DNA from: Alphaproteobacteria bacterium
GTDB lineage: Bacteria; Pseudomonadota; Alphaproteobacteria; GCA-2731375
DNA: 64,000 nucleotides
Assembly: GCA_021776235.1 (NCBI GenBank)
Contig: JAJFGG010000014.1
Span: forward strand, 35,167-99,166
Direction: 5' to 3'
Shown here: in pieces, positions 45,601 through 54,056 of the stretch
How positions within the stretch are numbered: position 1 is the first letter of the stretch
How the letters are laid out: each line of letters starts with the position of its first letter
Made by a program: the position numbers and the translations under genes
Notes under the pieces: generated by a model
What the model was told of the DNA's origin: nothing
Databases searched by the model: none
Seen by the model: only the letters and a program-made list of their open reading frames with translations

Positions 45601-48292
45601 ACGCCCAGTCAATGTCGCGGCCACCCTCGTATATCGCGCCGAGCGATTCGAGCATCTGTTTCCATTCGGAGTGTTTAGGCCTCAGGCTCGGCAACATCCT
45701 CACGTCTAAGGGGGTATCCTGTCCGTTTTCGAGGATCTGGCGTGCCATCCCGATCAGCGTCGGCTGAGGCCCGACTTCGATGACGAACCCGCAGTCGAGA
45801 TCCGCCAGCGTGCGCACGCTGTCGGCGAAACGCACGGGCTGGCGAATATGCTGTGTCCAGTAGGAAGGTTGGGTCAGTTCACTCTCGACCCGATCACCCA
45901 ATACGCCCGAAATGAAGGCGCATTCCGGGCGCCGCAGCATGGTGCTGGAGACGGTTCTCTCGAACGGTTCAAGGACGGGATCCATGAGTTTCGAGTGGAA
46001 ACCATGGGCAACGTTCAGGGGCCGGGCATCCACGCCCTCGGCCCGAAATTGCTCCGTGATCGCCTGGACATCCTCCCGCTTGCCTGAAATGACCACGTGC
46101 GAACCGTTCAACGCCGCGATCGAGAGATTCTCGCCATGGGATCGAATGGCAGCGCGTATACGGTCTTCGGGACTAAAGATGGCAGCCATAGCGCCGATAC
46201 GAGGGAGCGCATTCATCAGACGCATCCGCTCCGCGATCAGCTTCAGCCCGTCCTCCAGGTCGAGCACGCCAGCTGTGCAGGCGGCGGCGAACTCACCGAC
46301 GCTGTGCCCCAGCACCACGTCGGCTTCAATGCCCCATGACTTCCAGAGCGTCGCGAGTGCGTGCTCGAGGACGAATATTGCCGGTTGCGCAAACGCCTCC
46401 AGAGGCTGCTGATTGGGAACGCCGCCGTCGTGTTCCTGCGCTCCTCGCGGAAAGAGGATCTCGCCCAGGCGCCTGCCCAGGATCGGACGCAGGATCTCGT
46501 CGCAGCGGTCGACCACGCCGCGGAATACCGGTGCCTCCGCATACAGCGTCTCGCCCATACCCGCGATCTGAGAGCCTTGTCCTGGAAAGAGAAAGGCGAT
46601 CCGGGGACGTTTCGCGCGCCTCACTGGGGGCGGCCGTGTCCGCGAAGAATCCGTCAGCCGGCCAACGGCGCTGGCCACGGTATCTGCAACGATTGCCAGC
46701 CGGTGGTCGAAATGCTTGCGCCCGCGATTGGACGAGTAGCAGATGTCAGCCAGGGAGGATTCCGCGGCCGACCCGAAGAACGAGACATATTTTTGCGCCA
46801 GCGCGTCGAGAGCTTGCGGACTGGCGGCTGATAGCGTCAACAGGTGAAATCCGTTCGCTTCGACGACCGGCGCGTGGTCTGCGGCCCGGACCCGCAACGC
46901 CTGGTGCGCCTCGTCCGGCGCCCGCTCGACAACCATATGGACGTTGGTGCCGCTCATGCCGAAGGCGCTAACGCCCGCGAACTGATTTTCCGCCCGGGGC
47001 CAGTCCATCAACTCAATGGGCACAGTGATGGGAAGTCTGTCCCAGGGAATGTGCGGGTTGGGATTATCGAAATGCAGGCTGGGAGGGATCTTCCCGTGCT
47101 GCAATGAAAGAGCGGCCTTGATTAGCGCCGCCACCCCTGCCGCGCTCTCGAGATGACCGAAGTTGCTCTTCACGGAGCCCACGTAGAGGGGCTGGTGCGC
47201 GTCCCTTCCCCGGCACAGCACCTCCGCCAACGCCAATGCTTCAATCGGATCACCCAGCGCGGTGCCGGTGCCGTGCGCTTCCACGAGCTGGACGTCGCCC
47301 GGATCCACATTCGCGTCGGCCAGAGCCTGGCGGATGACCGCTTGCTGGGCGGTGCCGCTCGGCGCCGTTAACCCGTTGCTGCGCCCGTCGTGGTTGACCG
47401 CAGAGCCGCGAATGACCGCATGCACGAGGTCGCCATCGGCCAGGGCGTCGGACAGTCGCTTTAAGACGACGATCCCGCAACCTTCCCCCCGAACGTATCC
47501 GTCGGCGCTGGCATCAAAAGATTTGCAGTGCCCGTCGGCCGCCATCGCTTTCATCCGGCACAGCCCAACCGTGATCTCCGGCGCCAGGATCAGGTTGACC
47601 CCTCCGGCGAGCGCCAAGTCGCACTCCCGGGCTCTTAAGGCCCGGCAGGCAAGATGGATCGCGACCAGCGACGACGAGCATGCCGTGTCCAGCTGTACCG
47701 TTGGGCCATGGAGGTTCAGGACGTAGGCGAGACGGCCGGCGACGACGCCCCTGAGCAAACCGAGGGTGCTGTACGAGTCGAGTTCGGTGACGTCGGAATC
47801 ATGGAAATTCATCTGTAGATAGTCATCCATGAACGAGCCGATGTAGACACCGGTAGCGGCCACCTCTCCCGGGACCTGCCCTGCGTTTTCCAGTGCCTCC
47901 CATGCCACTTCCAGCAGCAGCCGCTGCTGGGGGTCCATGTTCATAGCCTCGCGGGGAGAACTGCCGAAGAACGTCGCGTCGAACTGGTCGATGTCGGTCA
48001 AGAACCCGCCGTGCCGGGTGTACATCTTGCCTGGCGCGTCCGGGTCCGGATCGAAATAGTCGTTGATCGGCCAGCGTGAGTGGGGGACTTCGGTGATGGC
48101 GTCGAACCCGGTGCTCAAAAGCCGCCAATAGGATTCGGGATCGTCGGCGATACCTGGAAACCGGCAACCCATGCCAACGATAGCAATGGGTTCCCGCCTC
48201 GCCGAGTCGGCTTTCTCCAATGCCGTCTGCAAGGCCCGTATTTTCGCCAGCGCCTTCCGCATCAAGGCGCTATGGCCGATTTCATCGTTCAT
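42683..48292 (-). CDS. PKS2: type I polyketide synthase module KS-AT-DH-KR-ACP
   Basis: 1869 residues with an N-terminal coiled-coil-like start (MRKALAKIRALQTALEKADS), usual for a docking helix. KS (35-455): Cys205 (DTACSSS), His340 (EAHGTGT), His380. AT (565-880): GHSVGEF with Ser664 and HGFHS at 763-767, a malonyl-type motif. DH (945-1220): His967 in DHGLDGSIVVS, where the usual Pro of HxxxGxxxxP is Ser, and Asp1135 in HPGLLDS. KR (1478-1660): TGAFGALG and SSAASLIGSKGQGNYAAAN. ACP: LGMDSL, Ser1782, then a docking tail. Predicted to add one malonate and reduce it to the alkene if DH works. It lies 50 bp after the loading fusion. Confidence 0.93.
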   Translation of the reverse strand: MNDEIGHSALMRKALAKIRALQTALEKADSARREPIAIVGMGCRFPGIADDPESYWRLLSTGFDAITEVPHSRWPINDYFDPDPDAPGKMYTRHGGFLTDIDQFDATFFGSSPREAMNMDPQQRLLLEVAWEALENAGQVPGEVAATGVYIGSFMDDYLQMNFHDSDVTELDSYSTLGLLRGVVAGRLAYVLNLHGPTVQLDTACSSSLVAIHLACRALRARECDLALAGGVNLILAPEITVGLCRMKAMAADGHCKSFDASADGYVRGEGCGIVVLKRLSDALADGDLVHAVIRGSAVNHDGRSNGLTAPSGTAQQAVIRQALADANVDPGDVQLVEAHGTGTALGDPIEALALAEVLCRGRDAHQPLYVGSVKSNFGHLESAAGVAALIKAALSLQHGKIPPSLHFDNPNPHIPWDRLPITVPIELMDWPRAENQFAGVSAFGMSGTNVHMVVERAPDEAHQALRVRAADHAPVVEANGFHLLTLSAASPQALDALAQKYVSFFGSAAESSLADICYSSNRGRKHFDHRLAIVADTVASAVGRLTDSSRTRPPPVRRAKRPRIAFLFPGQGSQIAGMGETLYAEAPVFRGVVDRCDEILRPILGRRLGEILFPRGAQEHDGGVPNQQPLEAFAQPAIFVLEHALATLWKSWGIEADVVLGHSVGEFAAACTAGVLDLEDGLKLIAERMRLMNALPRIGAMAAIFSPEDRIRAAIRSHGENLSIAALNGSHVVISGKREDVQAITEQFRAEGVDARPLNVAHGFHSKLMDPVLEPFERTVSSTMLRRPECAFISGVLGDRVESELTQPSYWTQHIRQPVRFADSVRTLADLDCGFVIEVGPQPTLIGMARQILENGQDTPLDVRMLPSLRPKHSEWKQMLESLGAIYEGGRDIDWASGPRRGAKAVLPTYPFQRSKFWVATKTGRAGHREAPGSERLGRRVPSPFSPEIRFESRLSANWPRYLKDHGLDGSIVVSAATYLSMALESAVELHAAQACSLHDLQFPSALSFSEEASQVLQLIVSPASRDSSAFRFASLHDEARPFEDSSWLTHCSGTLEHGPVAVAGRCELEELQARQLDNPGGQTSRLDAGFTIGPSFHWVADVNLGRQEALCRIVSPLEAGASEAFQLHPGLLDSCLRMLGLCLPGDVRLDDGIYAPFHIAALRFAGRPDPNATLWCHAQASAISEARIVGDIRLFDDAGHIVMEVNGFEARKVPLSSLVGQAGGDQARGLPLLHVEWEPADTGEMPPPRSDLSWLILSEAPEVAGELLSILKRRGDSVLVASRGATFSSASEDHVVIDPRDRDQLRRLMQELTGDGARRELNIIDLLGVSGVCEAGTTVQHLKDAQSRVGRGLLGLLQSLEDSGIAARLWIVTRGAQAVCTSDQIDPTHSWIWGLGKVVAMEYPHWRCVRVDLDPGLATAKQGSREEIELLVEQCAAAGNESEVAFRDGLCYVPRLVQRRVDAAGGAGKIRFREDASYLVTGAFGALGVHVARWLVAHGARHLVLASRSGSSSAPIVAELEGSGARVFLFNADVADSEAVARLFDAARASMPPIKGILHAAGGLDDALLQDLTWERFEHVFGPKVHGSWNLHCSSLDLDLDFFVCFSSAASLIGSKGQGNYAAANSFMDALMHYRRCLGYPALAVNWGAWDEAGMAARMGDRVRDRMQAIGLEPITPEAGLETLGQLMCGDAGQVGVIPADWPRVLAAVFEAPPKLFSKLAGSGVETKRRILTLLEEATAARRRGVLEHCIRELILSVMGWDPFPSTDNDHGFFELGMDSLMSLDLRNRLQVELDRPLPSTMTFEYPSIPELADYLITEVLPEELSGAQLRPGAEQPQKTSEADVMTDGELADLLATRIPALKGSGN

Positions 48293-48342
48293 GATCGGAG
48301 CCCTCGGCGGAAAATCTCGTGCGGCTCGAAGCGCGCTCGCCC

Positions 48343-51300
48343 TTACAATCTTTGGGGACGGTCGCCCTGCGTTCTCTCGTCGTCGCCCAGCTCTTCGGCG
48401 AGCGCGCGGGCGACCTCGTCATCGGCCATTCCGTCCAGTTCGTCCGTTGCTGCCTCATGCATCCCACCCCCAGGGTCCGGTGAAGGCACGTCGTCCCGGA
48501 CCAGGTCGCCGATGTATTCCACCAGCAAGCCCACGGTGCTGTAACTCCACACCAGCACGTCTTCGAGGGGACGCCCAAGCCAGGCCCCTAGCTGCTGCGA
48601 GAGCTGCAGGCCCAGGATCGAGGTGATGCCGCAGTCGAAGAACGACGTGTCGGCGTCGATGGCATCGGCATTCATCTCGAGGTTCTCGGCAAGCCAGCTG
48701 CGGATCCACGCGTCGATCTCGTCTAAGCTGACCGACCGGGCCTCTGTCTCCGCCGGTCCGACGTGCTCGTCGCGAAGCACGCGTTTCAAGATCTTTCCGG
48801 TGGGGCTCTTCGGAAGCGACTCCACGAAGTTCACGCGCCCGGGTATTTTGTAGTCGGCGAGCTGCTGGCGACAAAATGTAATGATCTCCGTGTCGGTGGT
48901 CTCGTGGCCCGCCTTGCAAACGATATTGACGCAGACTTGCTCGCCCATCAGTTTATCGGGAATGCCGTAAACCGCGACTTCTTCGACCGCCGGATGCTGA
49001 TAGATGGTGTTCTCCACCTCGACAGGGTAGATTTTGAGGCCGCCTACGTTGACCATGTCCTTGAGGCGGTCGACAATGTAGAAGTAGCCGTTCTCGTCCA
49101 CCCGTCCGATGTCACCTGTGTGGAACCAGCCGTTGCGAATTGCCTCGGCCGTTGCTTCCGGGCGATTCCAATATCCCAACATCACGTTGGGGCCGCGAAT
49201 GACGATCTCGCCCGGCTCGCCGGTGGGCACCTCGGCACCGGTCTCCAGATCCACGACGCGCATCTCGACGTTCTCGATTGGCGCGCCGATTGAGCCGAGT
49301 TTATGCCAAAGGCGGTGGTTATAGCTTGCGAACGGCGAGGTCTCGGTCAGACCGTAGCCCTCGTAGATGGGATGCTGGTACTTCTCCTGCCATTTCCGGG
49401 CTATCTCGCGTGGCAGCGCCGCCGCCGCCGAGAAATGATAGCGAACCGAACTCATCTTGGTTGGTGACACCACATTGTAAATCGGCATGAAAGTCGTGGG
49501 CACCCCGAAATACATGGTCACTTTGTCATCGACGATGGAGCGCGCAATGGTGTCGGGATGAAAACTGCGATGCAGTATGATTGTCGCGCAGGCGTTGAGG
49601 CTGCTGTTCAGGATCGCGTTCTGGCCGAAGCAATGGAACAGGGGTAGGAACAGGAGCAGGCGATCGTCGGGCCGCATGCCGCAATTGTGATTGAAAGAGT
49701 ACATGTTGGAGATAACGTTACCGTGCGAGAGACAGGCGCCTTTCGGCTTGCCGGTGGTTCCCGACGTGTACAGGATTGCCGATGGATCGTCGCTGTCCAT
49801 GACAGCGGCAACGAAGTCGGGAGAGGCGTCAGCAATGAGTTCGCTCAGTGCCACATCCGGATCGCCGGCCGCCCCCTCGACGATGATCACGTGCTCCAGG
49901 AGGTGCAGAGCGCCGCTGTCGATGTTGGCGCGCAGCGTTTCCGTCGTGAACAGGGCAACGGAATCGCTGTCTTCGAGGATGAACGTGGTCTCCTCGGTCC
50001 TGAGCGTCGTGTTCAAGGACACCGCGACCGCGCCGAGCTTCTCTATGCCGAGGTAGGCGGCGGCGAATTCTGGTATGTTCGGCACGAACAGGGCGACTCG
50101 ATCGCCGCGCCCAACACCCCGCTTCGCAAGACCACCCGCCACACGATTCGACCACTGGTCCAACTCGGCATAGGTGTACTGCCTGTCTTCGAAGATTATG
50201 GCAACCTTCTCGGGGAACAGACGACGGCCGCGGATGATGTTTTGGGCGACATTCATCGTGACATCCTCTTGTTGTCGCAGGCTCAAGGCCGGTGACGGGT
50301 CCTTTAGGGCTTGCAATGTGTCTTGTACCGCAGCCGCGGTCCGGCCGTCAGCCGCGATATCCGCGGCGATGTTGGCGATGTAGGTCTCGAGTGACTGGTC
50401 AGGGTCGTTGTCCACAAAGGCACGCTGTTCGCCCGGTCCCGTGCGGCAGACCTCGTAGACCGCCTCGTACAGGGGGACCGTCGCCGGCGAAAGACCGACG
50501 CGCCCGTCGTAATGACCTTCCTCGCGATAGGCCCGCAGATCCGCAGCCTGAACACCGAACATCAGCGCGACGGCCATGTACTGGTGAGAGAGCGAGACTG
50601 AACGGCGGGCAAGATTAGCCGACCCGAATCCGAGACTGTTGATATTCTGGTTGTACTGCTCTGCATGGGTGAGGTAGCGGTCGGCCAGAGGTGTCCCGAG
50701 GTGCAACAGTTGCGGTACGATCGAATTGCCCGTCAGCTGCAAGCCTTTCAGACCCATGTTCACGGGGTTCGCGGCGTTGCCCACCAGTGACGCCGGCAGG
50801 CCGTTGTTGAACTCCGGCGCGACCAGCATGGCGATCTGAGCGTCAAGGTGCTTGGCCATCAATCCCAGGTAAGATCGCAGCTGGTCCATACCAATCCCGA
50901 TGTACTGGCCCAGAAAGTTGCCGCCCTCGAAGTAGGCTTCCGCCTCGCCATCGAACAACGGGTTGTCGGTCGCGGAGTTGGCCTCGGTCTCGACTTGCCG
51001 GGCGATCACCGCCAGTCCGTCGACCAGCGGCCCCATGTACTGTGGCAGGCACCGCAGCGAGTAGCGGTCCTGGGCCAGGTCCCCGTCGTTCCGGGTGAAG
51101 CCGCCGCGCACCTCCCCCTGTGTCCATCTGGATCCCTTCAACAGCTTGAACATGTTGCGGGCAACCCAGACTTGGCCGGGATGAGGTTTGTGGCGGTGAA
51201 TGAACGGATGCATGACGTGGGCGTTCCCCCGCATGCTCTGATACATCAGCGCATGGGCGCCCAGGGCCAGGCTCAACAGGATGCGCGTGTCGTAGACGCA

Positions 51301-51948
51301 GTTCATGGCGATACCGGTCATCACCGAGGTGCCATTGACCAGCGCCAGCCCTTCCTTGGGCTCCAGTGTGTCTGGTTCGAGGCCGAGAAGAAGCAGTGCC
51401 TGCACCGCCCCCATCTCGGTGCCATCCACGTCGACCCTGAACGAATCGTCCAGACCAACGATCGATCCCGCGATGGCGGCGAGCGGGACCAGGTCCCCGC
51501 TGGCGCCTATCGAGCCCAGCTCGCGGATCCGTGGTGCGACACCACCGTTCAGGAATGCTTCCAGACGGCTGATCAACTCCATGCGAACCCCCGACACACC
51601 ACACAGCAACGAGTTCGCACGCAGCAACATACTCGCGCGTACGTCGGCAACCGGTAACGGCTCGCCTGCTCCCGCCTTGAGAAACCAGAGCAATGTGCTT
51701 TGGAGATTACGTGCATTGTTGGAGGAAATCGGCGTGTTCGACATGCCGCCGAATCCCGTGGTAACGCCGTAGATCCGTTCGCCCGCGTTGACCAGCCGCA
51801 TGACGTACTCTTGGGAGGCCCGGACCCGGTCGTGCAACCGCTGATCACGCGAGATTTTTACGCGATGGCCCTTCTTCGCGACCCGTGCAACGTCGTCGAT
51901 GGTGAGATCCCGAGTGCCGAGGACGACGGTGTTGTCATGGGTGCGCAT
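48343..51948 (-). CDS. Loading protein: MIO ammonia-lyase - acyl/aryl-AMP ligase - carrier protein fusion
   Basis: 1201 residues. Residues 1-540 are a complete aromatic amino acid ammonia-lyase: Tyr60 in YGVTTGFGG, MIO triad Ala-Ser-Gly at 149-151 (IGASGDLVPLA), GLALVNGTS and RYSLRCLPQYMGP. Selectivity residues fall on Phe89-Leu90, the pair associated with phenylalanine rather than tyrosine. Residues 565-1075 form an ANL ligase (ILYTSGTTGKPKGA, YGLTETSP, WFHTGDIG, KSPTGKILKR). Residues about 1095-1170 are a carrier domain (FFDCGITSI, Ser in the DxGxxS position), then an acidic docking-like tail. One polypeptide could deaminate Phe to cinnamate, adenylate it and load it. A mutase giving beta-Phe is an alternative. 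Confidence 0.92.
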   Translation of the reverse strand: MRTHDNTVVLGTRDLTIDDVARVAKKGHRVKISRDQRLHDRVRASQEYVMRLVNAGERIYGVTTGFGGMSNTPISSNNARNLQSTLLWFLKAGAGEPLPVADVRASMLLRANSLLCGVSGVRMELISRLEAFLNGGVAPRIRELGSIGASGDLVPLAAIAGSIVGLDDSFRVDVDGTEMGAVQALLLLGLEPDTLEPKEGLALVNGTSVMTGIAMNCVYDTRILLSLALGAHALMYQSMRGNAHVMHPFIHRHKPHPGQVWVARNMFKLLKGSRWTQGEVRGGFTRNDGDLAQDRYSLRCLPQYMGPLVDGLAVIARQVETEANSATDNPLFDGEAEAYFEGGNFLGQYIGIGMDQLRSYLGLMAKHLDAQIAMLVAPEFNNGLPASLVGNAANPVNMGLKGLQLTGNSIVPQLLHLGTPLADRYLTHAEQYNQNINSLGFGSANLARRSVSLSHQYMAVALMFGVQAADLRAYREEGHYDGRVGLSPATVPLYEAVYEVCRTGPGEQRAFVDNDPDQSLETYIANIAADIAADGRTAAAVQDTLQALKDPSPALSLRQQEDVTMNVAQNIIRGRRLFPEKVAIIFEDRQYTYAELDQWSNRVAGGLAKRGVGRGDRVALFVPNIPEFAAAYLGIEKLGAVAVSLNTTLRTEETTFILEDSDSVALFTTETLRANIDSGALHLLEHVIIVEGAAGDPDVALSELIADASPDFVAAVMDSDDPSAILYTSGTTGKPKGACLSHGNVISNMYSFNHNCGMRPDDRLLLFLPLFHCFGQNAILNSSLNACATIILHRSFHPDTIARSIVDDKVTMYFGVPTTFMPIYNVVSPTKMSSVRYHFSAAAALPREIARKWQEKYQHPIYEGYGLTETSPFASYNHRLWHKLGSIGAPIENVEMRVVDLETGAEVPTGEPGEIVIRGPNVMLGYWNRPEATAEAIRNGWFHTGDIGRVDENGYFYIVDRLKDMVNVGGLKIYPVEVENTIYQHPAVEEVAVYGIPDKLMGEQVCVNIVCKAGHETTDTEIITFCRQQLADYKIPGRVNFVESLPKSPTGKILKRVLRDEHVGPAETEARSVSLDEIDAWIRSWLAENLEMNADAIDADTSFFDCGITSILGLQLSQQLGAWLGRPLEDVLVWSYSTVGLLVEYIGDLVRDDVPSPDPGGGMHEAATDELDGMADDEVARALAEELGDDERTQGDRPQRL

Positions 51949-52224
51949 GGGCTAGTATCCGCATGTTATGATAAGGCGAAATTGGCGAAGAGGGTTCGAG
52001 CGACACCAGCGCTGATGCCCACGCCCTCCCTGGCTGCGTTTCCGCCGCCGGGTCAGCGCCTCGAAGTCAAACAGTTCTCTCGTTCCATGATGGCGTTTCC
52101 CGTGCCGATGCGACATGCGTTGACTCCGGTTACCGCCGTGCGTCTTCGTGCAGACTGGCCTGCGCGGTGGAGATGGCGGCGCGGCCATCGACTCCTGAAT
52201 TCAAGACGCCGGCACCGCCCCGCT
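51949..52224. other. 276-bp gap upstream of the loading fusion
   Basis: Between the end of the third PhyH gene and the ATG at 51948. No credible gene; the ATG lacks an obvious Shine-Dalgarno. It may hold a promoter or leader, but I see no clear boxes. Confidence 0.4.
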
Positions 52225-53247
52225 CTACCAATTGAACGGCCCCTCCACATCGTGCATTTTATCGCCACCCGACACAGAATAGTGCAGGACCATGGAAAAC
52301 CGCGTGGCCTCGTGGTCGATAATCTTGTCCGCACCGTGGATGAGTAGAGGATGCTGAAATATTACGTCGCCCTTTTTGACCACCAGCGGCCTCGTCTCGA
52401 GGCCGGCGACCGCATCGGACAGGTACTTCGCCGATGCGTCCCGGGTCTCGAGATGGCACGTTCGAAGGTTCGTCTGTGGGTAATTGTTCCACCCTGGCCA
52501 GAGCGGCACCCTGTGGGTTCCAGGTATGACGTCCAGCGGACCGGCATCGGGATTGCCATCTTCGCAGCCCAGCCACACGCCGATGAGTCGGTTGGCTGGA
52601 TGGACGTGATAGGCGCACAGATCCTCGTGGAGACCCACCTCCGAGCCCCACTTGAAAGCGATCGAGTTGATCAGGACGGGGTCCTCGTCCAGCAGCAGCT
52701 GGCACATCCGAAGAATCCGGTCCGCCTTGGTCAACTCCAGCGCCGCAAGTGAATGCGGGTGATAGTAGTGAACGCGCCATCGCTGCGAGTCACGAAGCGC
52801 GAGCCGTTCTTCCAGGGGCCAGCTCAACAATTCGGCGTGTTCGGTCGGGCCCGGCGGCCGGCCTTCGATGTGCAGGCTCATGATCTGAAGGCCATCCGAC
52901 GGCTCCTCGGCGGTCCAGAGGCCGTCCAGATCCTGGACATACTGGTCGATCAGGTCGAAGTCCGATTCCGGGATTCCGCCATCCAGGATGAAATAGCCCT
53001 CGCTCACCCACTGCGACAGCAGCGACGCCTCTTCGGCCGTGATGAGCCCCTGGTCCTGCCGCGACCGGATTTTTTCTTCGGCACCATCATGATCGAGCCA
53101 CGGTCCGTCGGCGTAGTCCTGGTTCCAATTCTTGCCCCGCTTGGCGATCACCTCGGGTGAGACGCCGTACCAGTCCGGCGGATCGTACATCCGCTCTTTG
53201 CCCACCCACTCGTCGGTGTTCCAAATCCGAGTGTTATTTCCAGCCAT
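52225..53247 (-). CDS. PhyH-type Fe(II)/2-oxoglutarate dioxygenase 3
   Basis: 340 residues, paralogue of the two dioxygenases at 16.1-18.2 kb along its whole length (PPDWYGVSPEVIAKRG, WRVHYYHPHS, IPGTHRVPLWPGWNNYPQT, ending EGPFNW). Iron ligands GLHEDLCAYHVHP (HxD) and LLIHGAD, co-substrate Arg in ATRFSMVLHY. AGGGGAAG six bases before the ATG. It is the first minus-strand gene of the assembly-line side, divergent from the accessory block, and may be co-transcribed with the loading fusion. Presumed tailoring hydroxylase. Confidence 0.85.
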   Translation of the reverse strand: MAGNNTRIWNTDEWVGKERMYDPPDWYGVSPEVIAKRGKNWNQDYADGPWLDHDGAEEKIRSRQDQGLITAEEASLLSQWVSEGYFILDGGIPESDFDLIDQYVQDLDGLWTAEEPSDGLQIMSLHIEGRPPGPTEHAELLSWPLEERLALRDSQRWRVHYYHPHSLAALELTKADRILRMCQLLLDEDPVLINSIAFKWGSEVGLHEDLCAYHVHPANRLIGVWLGCEDGNPDAGPLDVIPGTHRVPLWPGWNNYPQTNLRTCHLETRDASAKYLSDAVAGLETRPLVVKKGDVIFQHPLLIHGADKIIDHEATRFSMVLHYSVSGGDKMHDVEGPFNW

Positions 53248-53294
53248 CGAAGCTTCCCCTAATTAAAACTAAGCAGTTCTAGAGGGTTAAAAAC

Positions 53295-53323
53295 TTGCAC
53301 ACACCCTATGGTTACGCTACCTT
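53295..53323 (+). promoter_or_regulatory. Candidate sigma-70 promoter for the accessory block
   Basis: TTGCAC at 53295-53300 and TACCTT at 53318-53323 are separated by 17 bp, about 90 bp before the GTG of the ABM gene, in an AT-rich divergent intergenic region. Pattern match only. Confidence 0.45.
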
Positions 53324-53413
53324 AAAGCAACCAGGGGTGCAAGATGCGTGTTCCCGGTACCGCAATGCGCGCCCGAGGGAACGGAACGGAAGAGTCGACG
53401 ACAAGGGGGAGCC

Positions 53414-53863
53414 GTGTTTAGTGTGGTCTCGCGTTGGAAACTGAAGAACGGATGCCCGCCCGAGCTCGAGGCGGCGCTGGAGAAGCTGCGGACTGCTGTC
53501 GAGGATGAGGAGCCTGGCACGCTGGTGTACAACATCAGCTTCTTAGCGCCGAACCCACCCATCGGTCCCCAACCCGACTATGCCGTGTGTGACGATATGA
53601 AGGTCGTCGCGCCCGGCGATCAGACCGAGCTCGTCTTCTTCGAGATCTATCGGGATGCCGAAGCGTTCAGCGATCATCTTCGCGGTCCGGCGGCCCGGTT
53701 CATGGCCCAGAATCGCGAATTCTTCGCCACGCCCTGGCAAGGCCGTCCGCGCCCGGAGACCATTTTCCTGGACCCGCGTCATACCTTTGTACGCTCTGCC
53801 CTCGTCGAGACCGCCGCTGCCGCCGAGTATGGCGCGGGTGCAAGCCTCGAGCCAGCCAAGTAG
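53414..53863 (+). CDS. ABM-domain (antibiotic biosynthesis monooxygenase-like) protein
   Basis: 149 residues from GTG 53414, with AAGGGGGA just upstream; the frame continues about 22 codons further up but without a domain. The core is a ferredoxin-like ABM domain: VFSVVSRWKLKNGCPPELEA, EDEEPGTLVYNISF, ELVFFEIYRDAEAFSDHLRG. Such small proteins act as cofactor-independent oxygenases or as heme or quinol-handling proteins; the long loop with PNPPIGPQPDY is unusual. First gene of the plus-strand accessory block, so probably tailoring or protective. Confidence 0.75.
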   Translation: MFSVVSRWKLKNGCPPELEAALEKLRTAVEDEEPGTLVYNISFLAPNPPIGPQPDYAVCDDMKVVAPGDQTELVFFEIYRDAEAFSDHLRGPAARFMAQNREFFATPWQGRPRPETIFLDPRHTFVRSALVETAAAAEYGAGASLEPAK

Positions 53864-54056
53864 GCAATAGGCCCGCGCGGGCGCTTGGTGACGCCGTGCG
53901 CAACCGCCAATGCCTGCCGGCGTATCGTTGCCCGCCTGCTGCATACCGTCGCGTGATGTGCAATGTCTTGAATGTTTGGCAATTGCGTAACTGTGGCCTG
54001 CGCTTCAAATCGCATCGATAGAGTGCGCCGGTCGAGTCAGATAAGGGAGGCGAAGC

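Noticed and set aside
29378..48292. Trans-AT polyketide synthase
   Set aside because: Both PKS modules have their own AT with GHSxGEF, so no trans-acting AT is needed.
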